A DNA stretch of 64,000 bases, from positions 157,893 to 221,892 of the forward strand of contig JAMHWD010000027.1 in NCBI GenBank assembly GCA_035911135.1, given 5' to 3'. The notes below the pieces were generated by a model. The model was not told the DNA's origin, made no database searches, and was given only the letters and a program-made list of their open reading frames with translations. Shown piece after piece: positions 25,784-34,476 of this stretch (within the stretch, counting starts at the first letter, position 1; each line of letters opens with the position of its first letter). The position numbers and the translations under genes are program-made. The DNA is from JAMHWD01 sp035911135. Lineage in GTDB: Bacteria; Pseudomonadota; Alphaproteobacteria; Micavibrionales; Micavibrionaceae.

Positions 25784-26577
25784 GCGCCAATGTCCTTGAT
25801 AAAATTTGCGCCCAGACAAGGCAAGAAGTTGAGCGCCGTGAATCTGCTGTTACCCTGGAAACTGTTAAAAAGCTTGCGGGACAGGCCTCACCTCCACGAG
25901 GCTTTGAGGGCGCATTAAGGGCTAAAAAAGAAAAAGGCGAGCCTGCGCTGATCGCCGAGGTGAAAAAAGCATCACCCAGCAAGGGCTTGATCCGCGCGGA
26001 CTTTAATCCGGCAGAGATCGCAAAAGCTTATGAGACAGGCGGTGCGACTTGCTTGTCCGTTTTAACGGACATCCCCTATTTTCAAGGCCATGATGATTAC
26101 CTCAAAGCAGCCCGCGCAGCCTGTTCGTTGCCGGTCCTCCGCAAGGATTTCATGCTCGCCCCCTATCAGATTTATGAATCACGGGCGCTTGGTGCGGATT
26201 GCATTTTACTGATTATGGCCGCGCTTGATGATCAACAAGCCAGAATGCTTCAAGATCTTGCCAAGGATCTTGGCATGAGCGTGCTGGTCGAAGTGCATGA
26301 TGCCCAAGAGCTTGAGCGCGCCATTGCTATCGAATCAAGCATGATCGGCGTAAACGCTCGCAACCTCAAAACACTCGAAGTTGATCTGCAAACCGCCTTT
26401 GACCTCGCAGAAAAAATTCCATCATCCGCAATCAAAATTGCCGAAAGCGGCATCTATTCCCATGATGATCTCCGCGCCCTGCAAGCCGCCGGATATTCGG
26501 CATTTTTGGTCGGGGAAAGCCTGATGCGGCAGGAGAACATCGAAGCTGCGACACGCGCGCTTTTACAGAACAAATAG
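25780..26577 (+). CDS. trpC: Indole-3-glycerol phosphate synthase
   Basis: Closes the indole ring of tryptophan. 265 residues, monofunctional (no trpF fusion). LIAEVKKASPSKG carries the first catalytic lysine region, LRKDFMLAPYQI the second, and VGVNARNLKTLEV, KIAESGIYS and FLVGESLM follow in order around the barrel. Coupled to trpD by ATGA. trpF, trpB and trpA are not in the window. It ends 84 bases before lexA. Confidence 0.96.
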   Translation: MSANVLDKICAQTRQEVERRESAVTLETVKKLAGQASPPRGFEGALRAKKEKGEPALIAEVKKASPSKGLIRADFNPAEIAKAYETGGATCLSVLTDIPYFQGHDDYLKAARAACSLPVLRKDFMLAPYQIYESRALGADCILLIMAALDDQQARMLQDLAKDLGMSVLVEVHDAQELERAIAIESSMIGVNARNLKTLEVDLQTAFDLAEKIPSSAIKIAESGIYSHDDLRALQAAGYSAFLVGESLMRQENIEAATRALLQNK

Positions 26578-26585
26578 AGAATTAT

Positions 26586-26614
26586 TTGACACAAATCACG
26601 AACTAAGATAGAAC
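26586..26614 (+). promoter_or_regulatory. Predicted lexA promoter
   Basis: TTGACA at 26586-26591 and TAGAAC at 26609-26614 (four matches to TATAAT) with a 17-base spacer. The LexA box at 26600-26614 covers the -10 element and the end of the spacer, so bound LexA would block RNA polymerase. Leader of roughly 40 bases to the lexA ATG. Confidence 0.6.
26600..26614 (+). promoter_or_regulatory. LexA operator (SOS box, GAAC-N7-GAAC)
   Basis: GAAC at 26600-26603 and GAAC at 26611-26614 are separated by exactly seven bases. This is the reverse complement of GTTC-N7-GTTC, the direct-repeat SOS box established for alphaproteobacteria and unlike the E. coli palindrome. It lies 48 bases before lexA, so autoregulation is expected. 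I noticed no other clear copy in the intergenic gaps I read. Confidence 0.75.
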
Positions 26615-26661
26615 AAAAGAGAAATGAGCGCTACGCAGCGCTGGCGAGAGGAACAAGACTG

Positions 26662-27348
26662 ATGCTGACCAAAAAGCAACGCGATTTGCTGATGTATATC
26701 CACACACACATGTCTGGAGATGATGTCGCCCCCTCTTTTGAGGAAATGAAAGATGCGCTGGGGCTAAAATCCAAATCCGGGATTCACCGCCTCATTACCG
26801 GCCTTGTCGAACGCGGTTATGTCGAACGCTTGCCGCACCGCGCCCGCGCGCTGGCTATTCGTCGCCTCCCCGATGGTTTCACGCTGCAGGCTGTTGCAGC
26901 GAAACCATCTCAGACAAAAGAAGTCACAAAACAAGCAGCCAGAATTTCACAAGCATCAAATGACCTCCTTGAAATTCCGCTCTACGGCAAAATTGCCGCT
27001 GGAACACCGATTGAGGCCATTCAACACGATGGCCCGGTGGTGATGACCACGCCGGATATGATTGGCGCGGGCGAGCATTATGCCCTTACCATTGAAGGCG
27101 ATTCTATGATCAATGCCGGGATCCATAATGGTGATACTGTCATCATTCAGCGCTGTCAGAACGCTGAAAATGGCACAATTGTCGTGGCTCTTGTCGATGA
27201 TGCAGAAGCCACACTCAAAAGGCTGCGCCGCGCTGGCAATAAAATTATTCTGGAGCCAGAAAACGACACCTATGAACCACAGGTTCTTGATCCGGGCCGT
27301 GTGAAGATTCAAGGCCGCCTTGTCAGTCTGATGCGCCGCTATCACTAG
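26662..27348 (+). CDS. lexA: SOS repressor LexA
   Basis: Repressor of the DNA damage response that cleaves itself when bound to activated RecA. 228 residues. The winged helix-turn-helix covers about 1-65 (APSFEEMKDALGLKSKSGIHRLI). The linker leads to the cleavage site Ala113-Gly114 in GKIAAGTP, the catalytic Ser148 in IEGDSMINAGI and Lys186 in EATLKRL. All residues needed for self-cleavage are present. The upstream LexA box argues for autoregulation. The 3' end overlaps convergent comEC by 26 bases. Confidence 0.96.
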   Translation: MLTKKQRDLLMYIHTHMSGDDVAPSFEEMKDALGLKSKSGIHRLITGLVERGYVERLPHRARALAIRRLPDGFTLQAVAAKPSQTKEVTKQAARISQASNDLLEIPLYGKIAAGTPIEAIQHDGPVVMTTPDMIGAGEHYALTIEGDSMINAGIHNGDTVIIQRCQNAENGTIVVALVDDAEATLKRLRRAGNKIILEPENDTYEPQVLDPGRVKIQGRLVSLMRRYH

Positions 27349-29443
27349 AATGTCGTTCAGGCAGGCGTAACGACCACGGGCGGTTTTGTCGCTGGCTTGC
27401 GGCAGTCTCAATATTCAGCGATGCCGGACCAAATTCAATCGCATGAGCGCCGCTTTTCCATGTATCCAGCCGGTCGATAACAATTGCCCCGCATCTTGCC
27501 GCACTGGATTCTCGAGAAACAATTACATCCGCCCACGCACATTCAGCCGCCAAAACAGATGGATCCGTAACATACGAAAAGCGCCGCCCACCGACTTCAA
27601 ATCGGCAGCCGGAATCATCACAAGCCCCCGGGCCCTCCTTCCAATTCTTGGCGGTATCCTGATCTGCGCCCCAACTGCGCTCCCAGACCTCGCGCGAGAA
27701 TTTATCCCCGCGCAATGAATTTACCCATATCTGCCCAGACGCATCACGAAAGGCGACCAGCTTGTGTGATCCGCTGACTAACAAATCCGGCGACCTCTCC
27801 CCTGCCAGCAAAAAAACACCTATGCAGGCCGGGATCAATGCCAATAACTTCATCCATCCCCTGATAATCGCCAACGCAAGCAAAGTCGCTACAAACGCCA
27901 TAAACGAGTAAAATGAAAAAGCCTTCACCTTAAAGGATGCCCCATCCATGGCCGCCACATAATGTGCGATATCCGTGATGGCCTCGATCCCCGCCCCCGC
28001 AAGCCATAACGGCCAGTATTCCCACCCGAAAGGCATCAAAATCATGGCAATGGCCGCCGCCGGCATGATAACAAATCCCGTCAAGGGGATAGCGGCCATA
28101 TTGGCCAGCACCCCGCCATAACCGGAAAAATTCTGAAAGTGATAAAGCCCAAACAGCGCTGTCGAAAAACTAGCCACGACCGATGTCATGATAATTCCGG
28201 CCAGATATATAGCAACCTGCCGAAACCATCCGGCATTGCGATACCATCTACTCATGCGCTCACGCAAGGCATCATAAAAGACTATCAGCCCCGTCACGGC
28301 GGCAAAAGACATCTGGAAACTCGCCGATAACAGCGAAGCCGGATCAAACAACAGTACAACAAGCGCAGCAATCGTCACCAGACGCAGCGAAAAAGGCGAG
28401 CGATCAAATATGATCGCTACAAATATCAACCCGCTCATGATCATGGATCTTTGCGCCGGAACACTCGCCCCGGCCAGCAGCATATAAAAAATTCCGGCCA
28501 TAATCGCCAGAAGCGCCGCATATTTTTTTATGGGATGATACAATGCAAAGGCCGGGAACAAAGCCATGAATGCGCGGCTCAGGAAAAACACCGCCCCGCA
28601 AGCCATCGTCAGGTGAAGCCCGGAGATCGAGAGCAAATGCGCCAGGCCGGAATCACGCATGGCTTCATTATCTTCATCGGATATCCCGCCGCGCTTACCC
28701 ACGGTAAGGGCTGAAAATATTGCTGCTGCCGATTCCGGCAGCACCGCATAAGCCGCACGCTCGATAGTATGGCGGATATTCTCAATGCCAAAAAAATCAA
28801 TCCACCCCGCCTCAGACCGTTCAAGAATTCTAACGTCCTTATAAATAAATCCAACCGCCCCTATACCTTCAAAAAAGGAATGCCGCCGAAAATCATAGCC
28901 ACCGGGGATAACAGGCTCAGACAGCGGCATCAGCTCTGCCAGCACTGAAATCCGGTCACCTATTTGAATACCAGCTTCTTTTCGCAGCCGCAGCCGCACA
29001 AGGCGCGGCGTATCTTCAGGCGACACATCTTCAATAGTTAGATCAGACAAAATGATACGCGCGTCATAATCGAGCTTGAGAACCTCGATATTTTCAACCC
29101 GCCCCTGCACAATCACCGGGCCAATATCCTCAACAATCATCGGCGTATAGACATGGTGAGTCTGATATTGAGCCGCCACAAAGCCAAGGCTCGGCAATAA
29201 CGCCAGCAAGGAAATAGCAATCGCGGCAATCCGCATCCCTTGCAGCATGCAAAAAATTACAATAATCATCGCCGCGCAAAGCGCGATTACGGCAAAAAAC
29301 GGCGCAAGATCATCATGAATACAAAAAAATCCGCCAATCCCAAGCCCCAGCGCAACAGGAAGAACATAGAAATATTGCCCCGCCTGCATGCTCATCTGCG
29401 CGGAAAGCCAATCTGTCCCGTTTTTTGATGCCGCCCCGCTCAT
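27323..29443 (-). CDS. ComEC/Rec2-family membrane protein without the metallo-beta-lactamase domain
   Basis: A large polytopic protein of the DNA-uptake channel family ComEC. Of 706 residues, an N-terminal pair of membrane helices is followed by the soluble OB-like DUF4131 domain (VQGRVENIEVLKLDYDAR), then the competence domain with about eight further helices and the conserved LLSISGLHLTMACG and RSMIMSGLIF. The last 150 residues are soluble but show none of the HxHxDH-type metal ligands of the C-terminal hydrolase domain found in many homologues. The shorter form is common in alphaproteobacteria. Natural competence cannot be inferred from this gene alone. Confidence 0.88.
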   Translation of the reverse strand: MSGAASKNGTDWLSAQMSMQAGQYFYVLPVALGLGIGGFFCIHDDLAPFFAVIALCAAMIIVIFCMLQGMRIAAIAISLLALLPSLGFVAAQYQTHHVYTPMIVEDIGPVIVQGRVENIEVLKLDYDARIILSDLTIEDVSPEDTPRLVRLRLRKEAGIQIGDRISVLAELMPLSEPVIPGGYDFRRHSFFEGIGAVGFIYKDVRILERSEAGWIDFFGIENIRHTIERAAYAVLPESAAAIFSALTVGKRGGISDEDNEAMRDSGLAHLLSISGLHLTMACGAVFFLSRAFMALFPAFALYHPIKKYAALLAIMAGIFYMLLAGASVPAQRSMIMSGLIFVAIIFDRSPFSLRLVTIAALVVLLFDPASLLSASFQMSFAAVTGLIVFYDALRERMSRWYRNAGWFRQVAIYLAGIIMTSVVASFSTALFGLYHFQNFSGYGGVLANMAAIPLTGFVIMPAAAIAMILMPFGWEYWPLWLAGAGIEAITDIAHYVAAMDGASFKVKAFSFYSFMAFVATLLALAIIRGWMKLLALIPACIGVFLLAGERSPDLLVSGSHKLVAFRDASGQIWVNSLRGDKFSREVWERSWGADQDTAKNWKEGPGACDDSGCRFEVGGRRFSYVTDPSVLAAECAWADVIVSRESSAARCGAIVIDRLDTWKSGAHAIEFGPASLNIETAASQRQNRPWSLRLPERHSSDSGASD

Positions 29444-29455
29444 AGCCTTTACCGT

Positions 29456-29484
29456 TTGCCTGAAAGCCCCGATTTGTTTATAAA
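29456..29484 (+). promoter_or_regulatory. Predicted sigma-70 promoter of gltX
   Basis: TTGCCT at 29456-29461 and TATAAA at 29479-29484, spaced by 17 bases, in the 75-base divergent gap between comEC and gltX. The predicted leader is about 28 bases long. Confidence 0.55.
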
Positions 29485-29518
29485 ATCATCTGATCAGAAT
29501 TGAATGGATACATAATTT

Positions 29519-30955
29519 ATGACGATTGTCACCCGTTTCCCGCCATCCCCAACAGGCTTTATGCATATCGGCACGGCCCGCACGGCGCTGTTTAACTGGC
29601 TTTATGCGCGAAAACATGGCGGCAAGATGCTTTTTCGGATCGAAGACACCGACCGCGCCCGCCATAACGAAGAAGCCGTAGAAGCACTGATCCGCGCGCT
29701 GGAATGGTTGGAGCTGGATTATGACGGCGAGATCGTTTCGCAATATGCCTGCCGTGACCGCCATGCGGAAATAGCCCGTGAATTGCTGGCCAAGGATCAG
29801 GCTTATTATTGCTATTGCTCGCCGGATGAATTAGAGGCCATGCGCGAAAAGGCAAAGGCGGAAGGCAAACCCACATTTTATGACCGCCGTTGGCGCGATA
29901 GCGGTGCGACACCGCCCGAAGGCATTCAGCCTGTGATCCGCATCAAGGCCCCCATTGATGGATCATCCACGGTTTATGATAAGGTGCAGGGCGACGTTAC
30001 GGTAAATAATGAACAGCTCGATGACTTTATCATCCTGCGTTCGGATGGAACACCGACTTATATGCTTTCTGTTGTGGTTGATGATCATGATATGGGCGTG
30101 ACGCATGTCATTCGCGGCGATGATCACCTGAATAACACCTTCCGCCAGAATGTTATTTACGATGCCATGGGCTGGGATAAACCGACCTATGCCCATTTGC
30201 CGCTTATTCTGGGCCCCGATGGCGCCAAGATGTCCAAGCGCCACGGCGCGGCCAGCGTCGAGGAATACCGCGATATGGGCTACATGCCCGAAGCCATGCG
30301 CAATTATCTGCTGCGCCTCGGCTGGAGCCACGGCGATGATGAAATCATTTCCACGAAACAGGCTCTCGAATGGTTTGATCTGGATCATATCGGAAAATCC
30401 CCGTCCCGCTTCGATTTTGCCAAGCTGGATAGCGTCAGCACACATTACATCGCCCATGCCACGCCAGAGCGCCTGTTGGAGCTCGCCGCACCGTTTTACG
30501 AAAAACGCCACAACGCATCGCTGACAGCTCTGGGACAGGAACGCATCACCAAGGGCATCAAGGAACTGCAATCCCGCGCGCGGACAATCCTGCAATTCGT
30601 GGATGAATCCGTTTTCTACACACGCACACTACCCCTGCCTTATGATGAGAAGGCGCAGGAAATCCTTAATGCGGAAGGCATCATAGTTGTGACCGCGCTT
30701 TTACAGAAATTTGAAACCCTGAACGATTTTTCAGATTCCAGCATCAAAACCGCCTGCAACGAGCTGGCCGGGGAGATTGCAGGGGGCAAGCTTGGTAAAA
30801 TCGGCATGCCCCTGCGTGCAGCGGTGACAGGAACAGGCGTATCACCAACGATTTTTGAGGCCTGCGCCATTTTGGGCAAAGATGAAACACTCGCCCGCCT
30901 AAAGGCCGCCATTGATTGCTTTCAAAACCGTGATAAAATGGTCTCTGCCGGATAG
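29519..30955 (+). CDS. gltX: Glutamyl-tRNA synthetase
   Basis: Charges tRNA with glutamate. 478 residues. The class I signature is PPSPTGFMHIGTARTALF (HIGH-type at HIGT), and the second is KMSKRHG at about residue 239. RIEDTDRAR and VVDDHDMGVTHVIRGDDHL belong to the active site. Alphaproteobacteria often have two GltX paralogues, one of which also charges tRNA-Gln; I cannot tell which this is. A short predicted promoter precedes it. Confidence 0.96.
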   Translation: MTIVTRFPPSPTGFMHIGTARTALFNWLYARKHGGKMLFRIEDTDRARHNEEAVEALIRALEWLELDYDGEIVSQYACRDRHAEIARELLAKDQAYYCYCSPDELEAMREKAKAEGKPTFYDRRWRDSGATPPEGIQPVIRIKAPIDGSSTVYDKVQGDVTVNNEQLDDFIILRSDGTPTYMLSVVVDDHDMGVTHVIRGDDHLNNTFRQNVIYDAMGWDKPTYAHLPLILGPDGAKMSKRHGAASVEEYRDMGYMPEAMRNYLLRLGWSHGDDEIISTKQALEWFDLDHIGKSPSRFDFAKLDSVSTHYIAHATPERLLELAAPFYEKRHNASLTALGQERITKGIKELQSRARTILQFVDESVFYTRTLPLPYDEKAQEILNAEGIIVVTALLQKFETLNDFSDSSIKTACNELAGEIAGGKLGKIGMPLRAAVTGTGVSPTIFEACAILGKDETLARLKAAIDCFQNRDKMVSAG

Positions 30956-31093
30956 AAAATTCGGCTGCCTGACTAATACTACGCATCCTTCACATTATAT
31001 TAAGATTTTGCGCCGCATTATCTTATTCCAAATACTCGGCAATCTTGCCGACAAGCCTTACAAATTCATCTGTTCCAAGCGAGGTTATCCGTC

Positions 31094-32416
31094 ATGAACA
31101 AAACCGCACCAGCCGCCAAAACCGCCGACAAAACCTTTACCCTGACCGACGACCAGACGGGAAAATCAGTAAAACTGCCGGTGCTTGACGGAACAACGGG
31201 CCCAAGCGTCATTGATGTGCGCTCGCTGTATAATGATACAGGCCACTTTACCTTCGACCCCAGCTTCTCCGCCACTGGCAGCTGTAAATCGCGCCTGACA
31301 TTCATTGATGGCGATGAAGGCATCTTGATGCACCGCGGCTACCGCATCGAGGAACTCGCCGAAAAAAGCACCTTCATGGAAGTTGCCCACCTCCTCTTGT
31401 ACGGAGACCTGCCCAACAAGGCGCAGAATGACAAATTCATCAAGGACATCACCTATCACACGATGGTCCATGAACAGATCAACTATTTCTACCGCGGTTT
31501 CCGCCGTGACGCACACCCGATGGCCGTTATGTGCGGCGTTGTGGGCGCGCTTTCAGCCTTCTATCATGACTCTCTTGATATCTGGGACCCGCAGCAGCGC
31601 GAAATCTCGGCGCACCGCCTGATTGCCAAGCTGCCGACACTGGCGGCCATGTCCTATAAATACTCCGTGGGTCAACCCTTCATGTACCCGCGCAATGACC
31701 TGACATATCCTGAGAATTTCCTCTATATGTGTTTTGCCGTGCCGCCTGAGCCTTATGAAGTCAATCCGGTTCTGGCCCGCGCAATGGACAAGATTTTCAT
31801 CCTGCACGCCGACCACGAGCAAAACGCATCCACTTCCACAGTCCGCATTGCCGGATCATCGCAAGCCAATCCGTTTGCCTGTATTGCTGCCGGAATTGCC
31901 TCACTCTGGGGACCTGCCCATGGCGGCGCGAACCAGGAAGTTCTGGAAATGCTCGATATGATCGGCGATAAGAAAAACATTCCTGAATTCATCAAACGCG
32001 CCAAGGACAAGGACGATCCGTTCCGCCTGATGGGCTTTGGTCACCGCGTTTACAAGAATTTCGATCCACGCGCCAATGTTCTTAAAAAGTCCTGCGACGA
32101 GGTTCTGGCAGAACTCGGTGTCAAAGATCCGCGCCTTGAACTGGCCATGGAGCTGGAGCGCATTGCCTTGTCCGATGAATATTTCATCGAGCGCAAGCTT
32201 TTCCCGAATGTTGATTTCTATTCCGGCATTATCCTCAAAGCCATGGGCTTCCCCACATCGATGTTCACGGTTTTATTCGCCGTGGCCAGAACGGTTGGCT
32301 GGATTTCCCAATGGAAAGAAATGATCGAAGAGCCATCCTTACGTATCGGTCGCCCTCGCCAGCTCTATACCGGCCCGGCGGAGCGTCCATTTGTGGCCCT
32401 GAAGGACAGAAAATAA
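31094..32416 (+). CDS. gltA: Citrate synthase
   Basis: First enzyme of the tricarboxylic acid cycle, hexameric type I. 440 residues. The catalytic histidine of the central segment lies in LWGPAHGGANQEVLEML, the second in MGFGHRVYKNFDPRA, and the catalytic Asp near FPNVDFYSGI. The N-terminal beta region (KSVKLPVLDGTTGPSVIDVR) marks the NADH-sensitive type I form. A strong intrinsic terminator lies 28 bases after the stop. Confidence 0.97.
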   Translation: MNKTAPAAKTADKTFTLTDDQTGKSVKLPVLDGTTGPSVIDVRSLYNDTGHFTFDPSFSATGSCKSRLTFIDGDEGILMHRGYRIEELAEKSTFMEVAHLLLYGDLPNKAQNDKFIKDITYHTMVHEQINYFYRGFRRDAHPMAVMCGVVGALSAFYHDSLDIWDPQQREISAHRLIAKLPTLAAMSYKYSVGQPFMYPRNDLTYPENFLYMCFAVPPEPYEVNPVLARAMDKIFILHADHEQNASTSTVRIAGSSQANPFACIAAGIASLWGPAHGGANQEVLEMLDMIGDKKNIPEFIKRAKDKDDPFRLMGFGHRVYKNFDPRANVLKKSCDEVLAELGVKDPRLELAMELERIALSDEYFIERKLFPNVDFYSGIILKAMGFPTSMFTVLFAVARTVGWISQWKEMIEEPSLRIGRPRQLYTGPAERPFVALKDRK

Positions 32417-32428
32417 AAAAGCCAGACT

Positions 32429-33631
32429 TTAAGCGGCATTAGCGGAAGGCTGCTCAGCAGCCTTCTTTTCTTTGGGCTTTAAAAGCCCGACAATATAACG
32501 CGCCGCGCGGTCCGATGGCTTTTCAACCACATCGCCTGATTTCACAATCAGGATTTCACGCATTTTTCCAAATTCCTCAATCTGGAGAGCGCGCGCATCC
32601 TTGTCATCCAAAAGTTTGATAACTTCCTGCGAGATAAGATCAGGCTTGCAACGCCCTTGTAAAAATTCAGGCACAACCAGCTTATCCATAATGATATTGG
32701 CCAGATGCGCGAATTTAATTTTTGCCAGCAGCCTTATTGCCAGAAAATTGAGCAAGCCTGTTTTATAAACGATAACATGCGGAACGCCGAGATATGCAAG
32801 CTCCAACCCGACAGTCCCTGATACCGCAGTAGCTACATCGCATGCCATCATCGCATCGCGCTTTTTACTGTAATCGGTGCTGACATACATGGGACATTTA
32901 AGGCCCTCAAGGCTTCGCAGAACATCATATTCAACTTGCGGCAAGGTTGGCACAACAAGATGAATATCCGGCTTTGATTCCAGAATAAATTGCACCGTCT
33001 CTCGGATCACGCTGCTCATGCGCTCAATTTCTTCCTGACGGCTACCGAAGAATGCGCCCACAACAGTTGCATTCTCAGGTATGCCCATTTCCCGGCGGAA
33101 ACGCTCCCGGCCCATGCCATCGCTTTCTTCCTGCGTCACCGGGTGTCCGGTATATTGCGCCCGCAATTTGTGTTTTTTAAAATAGGCTGGCTCAAATGGA
33201 TAAAGGCAAAGAATGGCATCCAAAAACCCGGCAATTTTCTTGGCCCGGCCCGGCCTCCAGGCCCAAACAGTCGGTGCGACATAGTGAAAGATACGGGTCT
33301 TGATCTTGCCTTGTTTGCGTAATCTTTTTGCAACCCGAAAATTAAAATCAGGAAAATCAATTGTAATCAAGGCATCAGGCTTTTCAGCTTGCACTTCCTT
33401 AACCACACCATTGATAATCTTCAGCAATTGCGGCAGGCGCATAAGCACCTCCCATATCCCCATAACTGTAAGCTCATCCATTGGAAAAATACTGCGAAGG
33501 CCTTGCTCGATCATAAGCGGGCCGCCAATGCCCACAATCTCGGCTTGCTGGTCTTGTGCCTTAAGGCTAGCGATAAGCTTCGCGCCAATCACATCACCGG
33601 AAGGTTCTCCTGCTATCAAGAAATACTTCAT
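32429..33631 (-). CDS. lpxB: Lipid A disaccharide synthase
   Basis: Family GT19 glycosyltransferase that joins UDP-diacylglucosamine and lipid X. 400 residues. LIAGEPSGDVIGAKL at the N-terminus, VAPTVWAWRPGRAKKIA, LCLYPFEPAYF and FFGSRQEEIERM are family motifs; the acceptor/UDP site includes SGTVGLELAYLGVPHVIVYK. The last 15 residues (KEKKAAEQPSANAA) are encoded by bases that also form the gltA terminator on the other strand. It overlaps lpxI by ATGA. Confidence 0.96.
   Translation of the reverse strand: MKYFLIAGEPSGDVIGAKLIASLKAQDQQAEIVGIGGPLMIEQGLRSIFPMDELTVMGIWEVLMRLPQLLKIINGVVKEVQAEKPDALITIDFPDFNFRVAKRLRKQGKIKTRIFHYVAPTVWAWRPGRAKKIAGFLDAILCLYPFEPAYFKKHKLRAQYTGHPVTQEESDGMGRERFRREMGIPENATVVGAFFGSRQEEIERMSSVIRETVQFILESKPDIHLVVPTLPQVEYDVLRSLEGLKCPMYVSTDYSKKRDAMMACDVATAVSGTVGLELAYLGVPHVIVYKTGLLNFLAIRLLAKIKFAHLANIIMDKLVVPEFLQGRCKPDLISQEVIKLLDDKDARALQIEEFGKMREILIVKSGDVVEKPSDRAARYIVGLLKPKEKKAAEQPSANAA
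32445..32473 (+). terminator. Intrinsic terminator of gltA, inside the lpxB coding end
   Basis: A perfect nine-base stem GAAGGCTGC / GCAGCCTTC with a three-base loop, followed by TTTTCTTT, on the plus strand 28 bases after the gltA stop. The same bases encode the C-terminus of lpxB on the minus strand, where the flank has no T run. Confidence 0.8.
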
Positions 33632-34476
33632 GACCTTTTACCATCCTCCACGTCAACCGCCAGAACAAACATATTATGCTGATTGGCGAAATCTGCAACC
33701 CTTTGTCGTGATACCACCAGCGTTGCGCCAGCCTGAACAACAACGCCGCATAATCCGTTCTGCCCCGCCAGTATAACCGTATCGGGCCCAATTGTCGGCA
33801 AATCCATATTCTTAAGCTGCCCCGGCTTGCTAAGTTTTACCAGAATGCCGCCTTCGCCTTTACGCAGATAATCCTTACAGCGCATGATCAAGGCATCCGT
33901 TCCTTCCGCGCCCTCCACCCCAATTACCTGCCCTTGCTGGACAATTACGGATTGGCCAATATCCGATGCTCCGATAATACGCGCAACCTCAATACCGCGC
34001 TCGATCGTGGGTATATGACTTTTCAGCGGCGCAATCCTGCCCAAGGGGCCAGCCTGCACAAGAAGATTATGCGCGAAATCCTGCACGCCATGAACCTTAA
34101 GCCCATCTTTGGCAAGCTCTTCCACCAGCATCGCCAGAAAATCATTATCGCCGAGCGCCCTTAACCCCAGACGTGCATAAAAGCTCATCGTTTTGAAATC
34201 AGGCCTGAGTTCAGCAAGGCTGGGTCTGCGAATACCGCCGATCATTACCAGATCGGCAATGCCCTGAGCCTTTAGGGTTTTTATAATATGGCCTGCGCCA
34301 CCAAGACGCCCCCACATGTGATGACGCCCATCCATAAGCGCGGGGTCAGTATATTTTTCAAACCCGACAATAAAAACTTCAATACCTTGAGATTCACAAG
34401 ATTCTGCGAGTATTGCGGGCAATTCGCCCCTGCCGGCAATAATGGCCAGTTTTTTTATCCCGCCAACGGGACTCAT
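33628..34476 (-). CDS. lpxI: UDP-2,3-diacylglucosamine pyrophosphatase LpxI
   Basis: Cuts UDP-diacylglucosamine to lipid X and UMP, replacing LpxH in alphaproteobacteria. The DUF1009 domain shows KKLAIIAGRGELPAILAESC at the start, the VMIGGIRRPSL loop, GDNDFLAML and the C-terminal ILAGQNGLCGVVVQAGATLVV. I start it at 34476, where ATG overlaps the lpxA stop by four bases; the in-frame ATG at 34500 lies inside lpxA. 282 residues, as expected. Its own stop overlaps lpxB by ATGA, so lpxA, lpxI and lpxB are coupled. Confidence 0.94.
   Translation of the reverse strand: MSPVGGIKKLAIIAGRGELPAILAESCESQGIEVFIVGFEKYTDPALMDGRHHMWGRLGGAGHIIKTLKAQGIADLVMIGGIRRPSLAELRPDFKTMSFYARLGLRALGDNDFLAMLVEELAKDGLKVHGVQDFAHNLLVQAGPLGRIAPLKSHIPTIERGIEVARIIGASDIGQSVIVQQGQVIGVEGAEGTDALIMRCKDYLRKGEGGILVKLSKPGQLKNMDLPTIGPDTVILAGQNGLCGVVVQAGATLVVSRQRVADFANQHNMFVLAVDVEDGKRS

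Noticed and set aside
32474..32492. Second hairpin GGGCTTTAAAAGCCC as an extra terminator
   Set aside because: Short stem with A+T closing pairs and no T run after it; the hairpin just before it explains gltA termination.
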